A DNA stretch of 64,000 bases. Source: Gremmenia infestans (taxonomy: Eukaryota; Ascomycota; Leotiomycetes; Helotiales; Hamatocanthoscyphaceae). Within the stretch, counting starts at the first letter, position 1. Every line of letters starts with the position of its first letter. Location of the stretch: assembly GCA_032629725.1 (NCBI GenBank), contig JAFEVB010000008.1:1674001-1738000 (forward strand), read 5' to 3'. Below, in pieces: positions 55,001-64,000 of the stretch. The translations under genes were made by a program, and so were the position numbers. The notes beneath the pieces are model-generated. The model had not been told where the DNA came from, made no database searches, and saw nothing but the letters and a program-made list of their open reading frames with translations.

Positions 55001-57495
55001 CTATTCATCCTCATCTTCAACCTCAGCCGCATCCGTAAGATATTGCCTCCGCTTCCCCACTCTCGCCCTTCCATGTTTCCCCAACACTCTGCGAAACTCC
55101 TCGCTGTGATCATGAGCCCCCAGTGCCTCATCATCCTCACCAGTCCACACGCCCTCCATATCATCCGGGATACCCGCGCCTTTTGTCAACTGCTCCATCA
55201 CATACGGTGCGTCGTGCGTCTCCATCGTAGTAGCTTCTAGCGCTTGGACTACCAGCTCTGAAGCATAGCCTAGGGCGGTCCAGTATTCGACAAAGGCGGT
55301 GATCGGGTCTTCAGAGTCGATTTGTGATTGTGTAGGTTCTTCGGGTGAGGGACCGCGGGGCTGCGGGCTGGGAGAGGAGATGTCGATCCAGGAGCCGTTG
55401 GTGTTTTGTTCTGGTTCTTGGGCGGGGAAGTGGAAATCTTGCGTCTCGGGCTCCGGATAGCGGTGAGGTTGGCGGGGGGAGGTTGGTTTGTGTGTATTCC
55501 GGACGAATAGTACGTTGCTGCTTCCGTCGTCATCGTCGTCGTCGTCGTCTTCTTCTGGTTCTAGATCCGGATATAGAACTGCCGATGCTTTCAAGGGAGA
55601 TGGCTTCAGAGGACGTGACGCTTGGGTACTGTTGAATATTTCTTCGGGTGTCGATGGAATTTCTATCTCTCTGCCTTTTCCTTTGTCGATGCGTGGTCTT
55701 TTCTTGGAGGGTGTCATATTGTTACTGATACGATCAACGACAAAGCTTCGTTTGGTAGGTGATTTAGGCCGTGGAGTAGATGAAGGTGGCTGGTCTAGAT
55801 CATCATCTCCATCTTCCTCGTGCTCGTCAATATGATCCGTCTTGAAATCCTCTCGGCTAGCTGTCTGCATGAGTTGGTCCTCAATCAACTGAGACGTGTC
55901 TGCCTCCTGCGACTCTGTCAGATCGGGATTTTCTTGTAGGTATGCACCTCTAATTTCCTCAAAATCGGATAGGAATTGTTCGTAGCACGCCTTAAGGTCT
56001 TTTGCAGCGCTCTTGTGCTGGAACCCGAAGTTAAGTTTACTGGCCACCTCAGGCCACCGTTTCCGCCCAGTCACTGCATCACTGCCCCCGAATTGATCTG
56101 AAACGACAACTTGATAAAGGCTCCATAGTGAGATATGTCGGCCACATATGCTGGGCATGAGATCTAATTCGAGTTGTAGCTCTTCGGCTAAATCCTGCAT
56201 TTTCGCTTCAAATAGCCTTTCGTTCGCCAAGACGGGATCTGGAAGTGGTTTTCCGGCACTTTGAGAATCTATGGTCTTGCCAGATGAACCTTGAGAATCC
56301 CTGATCTCTATAACGTTTGAAGACGGTTGGTTTGAAGACGTTGATTTCGGTCGAGATGCAGGAGACCGGTCGACCATTGAGGGTATAGTGGGCTCTTCCG
56401 GTTCTGGTTCCGCTCTGTTATCTTCATCTTCCTCTTGCTTACGCAGTTGCTCCATTCTAGGTATCACCCTCTTCTTGAAGTAGTTGTGCCATTCTTGCGC
56501 CGTATGATTCGGATACTATACTCTCGACTTAGCACGAAGCAACTAAAATGAGAATTCGCCTTGTAAACCCACTGTGACTGCCCATACACTCCATGCATCA
56601 ATAATTTGATCATCGTTTATGTTCATAATGTCATCATATTCCTGTATTAACAAATCTTTCTCACTCTTTGTGAAATAATTGCCTCCCTCTGATTTTGCAA
56701 CGAATTTATGGGCATTATCCTCGCTAGGGACCTCGACCGACACGGGCAGTCGTCTGGATGCGGCCCTCGATGGAGAGGCACGTATTGGTGATCTCCGCGA
56801 TGGGACAGCTGCGGTAGGGCGTGACATGGTTCGTCGGGCTGGAACAGAGATTGGCTCGGGCGGAGGAGATTCGTCGCCGTCGTCATGATTGGGCCGTGGT
56901 CGATGTGAGAGAATCTTGATCCAACGATCTCGCCACGATTGAAATGTATGTCGATCATTCTTAACAGTGTCAGCCGCGTGTCGAAAGGAAGCAACGTCAA
57001 AGCCTTACCTTCAGCTCAAGTTGCTTATATAGCTCATTCCCCTTCAAAGATACACCTTGACGTTCCGCCCTCGTCACCCATTTCATAAGTATTCTGTCAT
57101 CTTCCGCCGAAAAGGGTGTTCTCCCACTCCTCGTAGGCGCTCCTGATCCGACTTCTCGTATGCTCTTCTCGACTGGCCCCGCGCGGTGATTCTCAATGTC
57201 TACCAGCTGCCCGTCTTTCACACACTGCTCGATCCACTTCCAGGAAATAGACCCAACCGGGCAGTCCTTCCGCACATGATCTGCTATTATGTAGTCCGCT
57301 TGATTGTCAATCTTTACGACTTCTCCTCCGTTGTCCTTGGTAGCTGTCAGCACAAGTCAAAATTCGCAATTTCACACATACTTCAACTAGCTTTTTCCAT
57401 CTGTCGCGAGAAGGGACCCGCTGCATAATAAAGACCTTGATACCCTCGAATAGCCTACCATCACCGCCGACCCCCTCATAGACAATCGTAGCCAT
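55001..57495 (-). CDS. RAP1: Telomere-binding protein Rap1 (BRCT-Myb-Myb-ARID-RCT)
   Basis: Exons 57495-57382, 57335-57009, 56959-56573 and 56515-55001 give 780 residues. The BRCT domain covers about 1-105 (VYEGVGGDGRLFEGIKVF; VEDNGGEVVKIDNQADYIIA made by splicing). A Myb domain follows (RTPFSAEDDRILMKWVTRAE, then SWRDRWIKIL), and a second Myb-like unit (FTKSEKDLLIQEYDDIM to EWHNYFKKRV). An ARID-like domain is at about 377-462 (LWSLYQVVVSDQFGGSDAV, RKRWPEVASKLNFG). The linker is acidic and Ser/Pro-rich with a poly-Asp tract and a basic KRPRIDKGKG. The C-terminal Rap1 domain holds GIPDDMEGVWTGEDDEAL. Rap1 caps telomeres and binds shelterin partners. The ends of introns are supported by domain continuity. 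Confidence 0.92.
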
Positions 57496-57912
57496 TTCGA
57501 GGAGGGGATTGTTGTTTCGATGTCGGTTCGTGTACAACGATCAAAGCGCGTTGGCTGATGCTTGGCGCATAGCGCATTCACCTATCTGGTGTGGAGGATT
57601 GAACGCAGTGCGCATTATGGGAACAGAGTCATGGCGGTCTCGTTGCTGTTTGCGATTGTCTATACTTTGTATTGTTTAAGAAGAATACGCGTGTCTTGGG
57701 AAGCTTCGCGAAATCACCTGATCCCGGCCGGACTTCGGTGCTCAGCATCTTTGAGACAACATTCAGGACTAAGGCGACAATAACAATCCGACGCGTTGAA
57801 CACCAAATTCTATTGAAATTGAAAGTTTACGTGTGCCTAGGCTCGTCATTCTAAAACGAAGATGACTATTACACTCTCTTTCTTCATAACACAGAACTAA
57901 GTTCTATACAGC
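57496..57912. promoter_or_regulatory. Shared upstream region of RAP1 and SWF1
   Basis: The two genes diverge across 417 bases. No specific site recognised; small open frames here have no support. Confidence 0.4.
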
Positions 57913-59533
57913 ATGGGGACTATCCGGAACATTGCAGTATCAGTTCTGCTTATATCTTTCTTCACATTCGTTGCTTTTTTTGGGCGGCTACCTGCATTGA
58001 GGTAAGGGATTCTACGAGGCTGGTGGAATTTGAAGCTTATATATGTTCAAGGAATACACCGATTGGGTGGTTACACCGTGTCTTAGTATGTGTACATCTC
58101 TATGTTGTATTATTGATTGGCAGCTTCTCTTACCTCCATACCTGATATGATTCCTTTGTCGGTCTTCTATTGGGGTTACCGAATTACCTCATGTCCCGAA
58201 TCTAACCTTTTATAGTGGATTCGAATCCCCCAAGGCTTCAGAAGTCTTGACCAGATTCTGACCAATGGCCGTCTCAGCACCTCGGTGTCGAGGATCGCTC
58301 ATACGTTGTGGAATGATCGGCATCCTACTGTCATGGTAAGGAACTTTGTTGTCCTTGGGTTTATATACATATCTTCTCAATTCATCAACTCAATTCTCAA
58401 CTCTATTGAGAGCTGCGTGGAGGCAAGACTTGGCAATGAACCCTTTCCTAATTTTACCTCATGGCTCAGGCCTATTCGTTGAATGTTCCTAGAACTGTTC
58501 CGTCTAACACCCATAGATATTCTTCCTTCTCCTGCTCGCAGTCTCAGAGGTTCTAATAATCCCTCCAATGTGGTCGCTGCTCACCCCCCAACGCAAATTT
58601 ACCTCCATCACGCTCCTTTCCCTACCATACCTATTCCTCTACCTCTCAGCCAACGGTGACCCTGGCTACATCACCCCGGAAGATCATTCCCATCAAATGA
58701 CGCTATACCCCTACGATTTCACCATCTTCTATCCAGGCCAGAAATGCAAGACCTGCAAACTCCTAAAACCCCCCCGCTCTAAACATTGCAGTATATGCAA
58801 GCACTGCATATCTAGGATGGACCACCACTGCATCTTCATCAACAACTGCGTCGGCTACGGGAACCAACATTGGTTCCTCCTGCTCCTCCTAACTACCGCG
58901 ATCATCATCACTTACGCCGCCTACGTGGGTCTCGACGTGCTATCAGCCGAAATTTTGACCCACATCTCGAGTTGGACCCTCTCAGGCAAAGGCTTAACGT
59001 GGTCCCAATACTTCAATATTTGGGGCTGGGCCATGCAAGAATACACACGCATCAGCGGCGTCACTCTGCTCTGTATCCTAACCGCTCCACTGGTGTGGGG
59101 TTTACTAGGCTATCATCTGTACTTGATATGGGCCGGTACCACTACCAACGAGAGTATGAAATGGTCAGACTGGCAAGCCGAGATGACTAGTGGATTTGCA
59201 TTCAAGCGGACTCTAGACACCGACCGACAAAAAGATGCACGCATCGAACCCGCTTGGACGCGTTGGCCCGTCGAATCCGCGCAGGTTGTTGTACAGACTG
59301 AGGACGGGCTTCCTCCTACTGGGCCGGGTGTGATTGGTACGGGGCATTGGGAACGGGTGTGGCGACTGGCGGATGTTGAGAATTTGTACGACCTGGGGTT
59401 TTGGAATAATTTGAAGGATGTATTCTGGCCTAAGTATGGGTTCACGCATCGTGCGGAGAAAAAGGCGCAGGAAGCGAGGACTATGCCATCATCTTCTTTT
59501 ATGAATGCGCCCAGTTCTCCGGCGAAAAGGTAG
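57913..59533 (+). CDS. SWF1: DHHC palmitoyltransferase Swf1
   Basis: Exons 57913-58001, 58052-58085, 58216-58335 and 58517-59533 (introns 50, 130 and 181 nt) encode 419 residues. The first helix is in exon 1 (IAVSVLLISFFTFVAFFG). The Cys-rich domain is CKTCKLLKPPRSKHCSICKH followed by SRMDHHCIFINNCVGYGNQH, with DHHC at 183-186. Four membrane helices surround it. In this branch the enzyme palmitoylates SNAREs and other single-pass proteins next to their membrane helix, at the ER. The long C-terminal cytosolic tail (GHWERVWRLADVENLYDLGF) is normal for filamentous fungi. The 34-nt second exon is confirmed by frame. Confidence 0.92.
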
Positions 59534-59595
59534 AAAGTTTTGGAATTAGGCCTGTACAGCAAGGAATACAAAAAGACAGATCAAGAAGTTTATAT

Positions 59596-60510
59596 TTATG
59601 CCACTGCAGGAGTCTGTGCTCGTATGTGCAGCTTCCACCCATTGATCCTCACAATAACATCATCCAGAGCAGAATCCTCATTCTCCACACTACCAAACCC
59701 CAGACTCTCACACGGCCAGACCCGCAAAGCCAAGTTCAAATCCTCACCCTCAAGCAATTCCCCGGGATTCTGCACTACCCTCATGGCCGGATTCCTAACG
59801 TTCGCCCCAGGATGGGTTTTCAGATATCGCACACGAGCCTTGATAAAGCAAACCCTAAGACTCTCCGGAATTTTCCACGCAACCTGCGTAGCCCTCCTCG
59901 ACTCAGTCCTCAACGCCTCAATCTGCATCCTCTCATACTCCTCATCAGCAATCACCACAAACTCATCCAAATCCATTTCCATCAACGGAAGCAACTTCTC
60001 AACATCAGCGTGCGCGCTCCATTTCCACATACTGCTCCAAGCGGCCAGCCTCCTCACTTCTCGCGCCTGCTCGGGAAACTGCTGAAGGAATACTTCTAGT
60101 GGGTTGTCGACGCGATTATCTTCTTCGAGGAGGATGAATCCGAGGCTTGGGTTCCAGATTACGGGGTCGGATGAAATCAACCACGTCTTGTATCCGTTTT
60201 CGAAGGCTATGTCACGGGATTCTTTGCATGCTGACAGGAGCGGCGGAGGTGAGTATTCGTGTGGCTCAAGGTGGACGGTGTAGTATGGTTCGTGGGGCCG
60301 CTCTGGCTCGTTGAGCGTGAAGTGGCGGTGGGGGAATCCGTAGCCGCCTATGAGATAGATGGAAGAGGTCATGTTGTAGAAATCTAGCGGTTGGATAGAG
60401 CATCGCAGTCTTAGGACCCGTGGTTCTACTGCAAAGGCCCAGATCTGAAGCCGAAGTTCCTTGGGCAGGTCGGGGAAGAGTGAGAAGGTAGTGGCTACTG
60501 AGGAGGTCAT
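59596..60510 (-). CDS. 2EXR-domain protein
   Basis: Single exon, 304 residues. It starts MTSSVATTFSLFPDLPKELR and LQIWAFAVEPRVLRLR, the signature of the 2EXR family, which is expanded in filamentous fungi and has no known function. The middle has LLSACKESRDIAFENGYKTW, another family feature, then a helical acidic region. The gene ends 63 bases from the SWF1 stop, so the transcripts converge and may overlap. No signal or membrane segment. Confidence 0.85.
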   Translation of the reverse strand: MTSSVATTFSLFPDLPKELRLQIWAFAVEPRVLRLRCSIQPLDFYNMTSSIYLIGGYGFPHRHFTLNEPERPHEPYYTVHLEPHEYSPPPLLSACKESRDIAFENGYKTWLISSDPVIWNPSLGFILLEEDNRVDNPLEVFLQQFPEQAREVRRLAAWSSMWKWSAHADVEKLLPLMEMDLDEFVVIADEEYERMQIEALRTESRRATQVAWKIPESLRVCFIKARVRYLKTHPGANVRNPAMRVVQNPGELLEGEDLNLALRVWPCESLGFGSVENEDSALDDVIVRINGWKLHIRAQTPAVA

Positions 60511-60987
60511 TTTGCGGAGTCTACAAAATGTTGGGAGGGAGAATAAGAGATGATGGGTGTTTTTTCAGATACGATATAAAAGTAATGATGGCTGACTACG
60601 TCAAGTGCGGCTGACTATGGTATGAGCTAGACCCCGCGGCTTCCCAGTTAGGCCATCGGTCACGTGGTAGCCGCTCTGCTATTCTGTTGCATTCACGCTC
60701 CCTTTCTCCTAACGAAGATTCCTTAAAATCCGCGCCTTTCTTTTAAGTATCTATATACTTTATCCACGTAAGCTCTTTGTCAGATTCTAACAAACTGTCG
60801 TGATCGCGCTGCACACAAGGCACCATAACCACTCCGCGAGGCTTAGGTTGCACGAACGTCTCCAGTTTATTACTATGGGGGTGTTTGGTAAACTTTCGAT
60901 GCCGACTTTGGAATAGAGATACACGTCCCTCGAAATTATATAAAAATCCGCTTAGCGTTTTGAGACATAGGAATGCTTCCAGACCCC
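60511..60987. other. Intergenic, nothing firm
   Basis: Upstream of the 2EXR gene. A minus frame at 60743-61168 is Cys/Trp-rich but has no domain and overlaps the broken plus-strand gene. Confidence 0.4.
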
Positions 60988-61591
60988 ATGAAAACTCATC
61001 CCAATAGATCAGACAGACGAATGCCACCCAAGCTAAACAGGGGGGACAATATAGGTCAGCCCTGCTGAAGGAAATCGTAATCTTGCGGATGTTGATGGAA
61101 CCGCATCTAGCGATGCGGCTCTCGCTCAAGTCGAAAATCCACCTCACGCTGATCAATATCAACCCCAAACTCCTGAATCCATCAGATTCGGCAGACTATT
61201 CCCAGGAAGGATGCATCAATCCTCCCGCCCGAAATATGCCATCATTCATTAGTGGTCAGAGTTAGGACAAATCTATTGGAACACCCCAACAGCTTCCGAT
61301 CTTCTGCTTATTGTGAAACCGAACGAGCCGCAGTTGGATTATATCGGCCATGGCACCCATAGGACCAAGCCGACTTTTCGTGTTATTCAAGACGCAGCAG
61401 AGCTATCTGGCTCCTTTGACTTGAAGTCTTTTGAAATGGTTGTTCTTTTCGAATTTCCTTCTGATATTCTAGCGGGAAACGCATTGGAGCGTCTAACGCG
61501 CGATCAGAGATCAAGAAAATCCCCACAAACTTCGCACGCTGCTTACCAAATACCCCAATTGGGCTCAGAGGAAATATCTTACTCTGGCTGA
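60988..61591 (+). pseudogene. Orphan gene broken by a stop and a frameshift
   Basis: From ATG 60988 a frame reads MKTHPNRSDRRMPPKLNRGD and ends at about 61066. A frame one base over continues as EGNRNLADVDGTASSDAALA through 61249, meets a single TAG (61250-61252), and then continues in the same frame (SELGQIYWNTPTASDLLLIV, KPTFRVIQDAAELSGSFDLK) to a stop at 61591. About 170 protein-like codons across one in-frame stop suggest a decayed gene. A branch-like GCTAAAC and TATAG at 61033-61055 would allow an intron instead of the frameshift. Family unknown. Confidence 0.45.
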
Positions 61592-61878
61592 ACCGCGCAT
61601 GCCTTTGTTTCCCCGGCTGGTTACCGGCATCGGCCAGTCCGCCAATAGCATTACCCCTCCACAAACGCCAGGAATCTGAAGCCTACGTGGATTATTCGCT
61701 CCCCTCCAAAGTAGTAGCTTACATCTAGAAAGTACGTTAATTTGGGAAAAGTGTCTTCAACTTTCTTCTTCGGCAATTCATTAAATTTATGTTCTGTCTA
61801 CCAATCTCTCAACCAAAACGCTTGAATATATAGGATCAAATCGTACTCCAACACTCCCTTAGCCCGATCCAAACCATC

Positions 61879-63393
61879 TCATAGCGAGTTCGAGTTATCA
61901 GCACAAGCGAAAGCACCCCCTATTAGTCAATTAGCACTACTTTCTGTTCTGTGGGAGCTTCACTTACCAATTTCACCAGTCGCATAAGCCTCAATTATCG
62001 ACTTCACCACACCGTACGTGCCACCAACACATATGAACATGCCCAAAAGAGGCAGGAACCAATGTGACCAATACATAGCCTTTTGCACAGCACTTCCAGT
62101 CCGGTAATGGCCGTGGTCATAAAGCCACAGGGCGCCCGGCAGCATGATTGCTAGCGGTGCAAAGCAGATACTACCCGTCAACGCAATCAAGAAGTTGAAG
62201 ATCGGAATGGCCTCCGCAAGGATGAAGCTGAGGGATGCGAGACCGAAAGTGCAAGAGAGCCACACTGTCCAGTGCTGCCACGTGCTTTGCTGCAGATGGC
62301 GAGTGTTACGCAGCATGCGTACAAAGAGGTACTTCGCTGCTACGTGCAAATACAGAGTGGCCGACACAGTGAGGCCGATGAGACCGACTCCATATGAGAC
62401 TTTCTTAATCGTTGGACCTGCGGAGCCGAGAGACGGGGAGGCAACCCATTTCCCGCACCATTTGTACACCACGAGCGACAGAGTGAGATATGCGGCTGTC
62501 ACGAAGCCCATGCAGCAGTACAAGGCTTTCTTGAAATCCTTGGGATTGCGCATCTCAGAGATGACGGGCAAGAATGCGGAAGTCCCTGCTGAAGAGACGA
62601 AGATGGTTGCGGTTGCTGTTATGCCGGCTATGAAAGTCGGGTGCGCGATAACATGGTATCCGAAGTCATAGTCTCCTGTCTGGGGAGCTGCGGCCGGGCG
62701 ATCCAGGGTCGTGACGGCAATAACGACGATGAAGACCGCGGCGAAGATACTGACGAAACCGGCCCACGTCAAAAATCCGATTGTGTGAAATTTGCGGACT
62801 GAAGCTGTTGCTGCGACGACGACGGTAGCCAGGAACGACCACCAAACTGAGCAAGCTGCGTGTGTCGAGAGGGCATTCAGACCAATTGAGACTCCAAGGA
62901 TGCCAGATCCAGCGCAGAGAACATATGCGATCAAGAATAGTGCTCCACAAAGCTCTTTCAGGACTACACCTCCAATCACGTTTGCCATGTCAGCGATTGA
63001 ATGGCACCCTGCATGTGAGTTACGGAAGTCTCCTTGTATGACAGCCGTGTAAGTGTTCAGTGCTCCCCAGCCAATGACCGAAAGAGCTCCACCGACTGCA
63101 CCTAGAGAGTACATAGCCGAAGGGATGCTCAGAACACCGGTCGCGAAGATGACTGCTCATTTGTTAGGTCCGATTTCAGAAAGTAGCGACGGAAAATACT
63201 GACCCTTCAAGAATATGACAGCTGCTCTCTTCCACCCAACAGTCCTAAAATTAACACCTTCATGCGTCTTTTTGAACACTTCATTTTCCTCCAATGGGTC
63301 CTCGACATCGCCATAGTGCGATTCTATAATCCCATTACTGGTATGTGGGATCCCTTTCTCGTCATCCAAGCTGTTGTTCTTCATATCAGACAT
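61879..63393 (-). CDS. Amino-acid transporter, AAAP family (Neurospora Mtr-like)
   Basis: Exons 63393-63204, 63152-61968 and 61919-61879 give 471 residues. The N-terminus is polar and acidic (MSDMKNNSLDDEKGIPHTSN). The first membrane block, made by splicing, is VIFATGVLSIPSAMYSLGAV; ten or eleven hydrophobic helices follow. The final 41-nt exon adds GGAFACADNSNSL, an ending I recall from Mtr-like neutral amino-acid permeases. Without it the protein would stop after ATGEIGK. It should import neutral or aromatic amino acids with protons across the plasma membrane. Introns are 51 and 48 nt. Confidence 0.9.
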
Positions 63394-64000
63394 GATGAAT
63401 ACTCTTTCTTGACTTTGGAAATGATCTACCAAGAGAAAAAGGAGACACGACGTGCAGACATGCAGACTTATATATCAGAAGTGAGACCGACGGCTGCATA
63501 GGATGAAAAGAAATATCCCCGAAAAAGCTGATAAGGGCCATACATGCCACTGCATTTGGAACATGATAGTCCAGTCCAGTCCAAGTAACACAGAGAAATA
63601 GCCATGACAAAGTGCAACAGATAAGGCGCACTGCCGGTATCGAACCTGCTTCGCGGGGCAAGGATACGATGCGGGGGCAGACGATTGAGAGCTCCAGGGC
63701 TTATCGCATGAGGCTCGACTTTATCAGTTGAGATAGAGCTGTTGAGTTTGCCCGTGACGGAGATCCGATGGCCAAATCAGGGGTACAAGATGGCGGGTAA
63801 GAGTGGGGATGTCATTGCTCAACTCGCATGTGCTTCACTAGAATAGACGCCACGCCGTCTCCTGGACCATGGCTCTGGGAAAGTATATACACTGCTTTAA
63901 TGCTAATCATTGTAACAGAAGAGGTCGTTGGTTCTGGAAGTTCCAAAAGGGTGGTAATTGGCCGCAATGCACCGCTGAGTCAGCTTTTCCTTCGGGTCAT
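63394..64000. other. Upstream region with a tRNA-like relic
   Basis: On the minus strand GGTTCGATACC (63646-63636) matches the pol III B box, and about 90 bases upstream CTCAACTGATAAAG resembles a D arm/A box. The T stem has one mismatch and the 3' acceptor half AGTGCGC finds no 5' partner, so an intact tRNA is not supported. The rest of the region shows nothing. Confidence 0.3.

Noticed and set aside
55500..55560. GTC/ATC repeat as a separate microsatellite feature
   Set aside because: It is the poly-Asp tract of Rap1 in frame, so it is part of the coding sequence.
1..64000. CRISPR array, prophage or bacterial operon
   Set aside because: No regularly spaced direct repeats and no prokaryotic gene structure; all well-supported protein genes are of fungal type and most need introns.

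Overview
The window is nuclear DNA of a filamentous ascomycete (Pezizomycotina; a leotiomycete-like fungus is my guess, not shown). The evidence is many short spliceosomal introns (about 46-150 nt) with GTAAGT-type donors and CTAAC/CTGAC branch sites, Zn2Cys6, NACHT-STAND and 2EXR proteins, and the set of fungal housekeeping genes. I assembled exons by hand from conserved protein blocks plus splice consensus and checked that exon lengths sum to a whole number of codons. No computed alignment supports any gene model.

Layout. 1-10.3 kb: a left-truncated Cys-rich protein, a copper P1B-ATPase, a 1061-residue NACHT/STAND (NLR-like) protein and a frameshifted orphan. 10.3-15.4 kb is an AT-rich accessory island with a decayed cytochrome P450, an intron-containing tRNA-Pro(UGG) and a 502-bp hAT-type MITE. 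15.9-30.1 kb is gene-dense: a small secreted Thr-rich protein, a Doa4/USP8-type deubiquitinase head to head with the ESCRT-0 subunit Vps27, the ribosome-rescue GTPase Hbs1 and the ER chaperone BiP/Kar2. 30.7-39.0 kb: a secreted GH76 mannanase, a 623-bp Mutator-type MITE, then a Zn2Cys6 regulator followed by an MFS efflux pump. Their upstream regions share CCG/CGG palindromes, which suggests a small autoregulated transport module. 39.5-47.5 kb: three small orphan genes, an amidase, an ALKBH1-like dioxygenase and CDK1/Cdc2. 48.3-53 kb: a 51-residue membrane protein, a disordered orphan, a second Cys-rich small protein resembling the one at the left edge, and a divergent C48 (Ulp1-like) protease-fold protein. 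53.7-63.4 kb: riboflavin kinase, Rap1 (BRCT-Myb-Myb-ARID-RCT), the palmitoyltransferase Swf1, a 2EXR protein, a broken orphan gene and an AAAP amino-acid transporter.

Connections. Vps27 recognises ubiquitinated cargo, and the Doa4-type enzyme recovers the ubiquitin later in the same endosomal pathway. The Zn2Cys6-MFS pair looks like a detoxification or export module. Accessory content (P450 relic, MITEs, NLR, orphans) sits between conserved housekeeping blocks. I found no CRISPR, phage, rRNA or large transposon. The best candidates for undescribed biology are the TF/MFS operator system, the MC-x9-C-x-H Cys-rich family, the C48-like orphan and the two MITE families.
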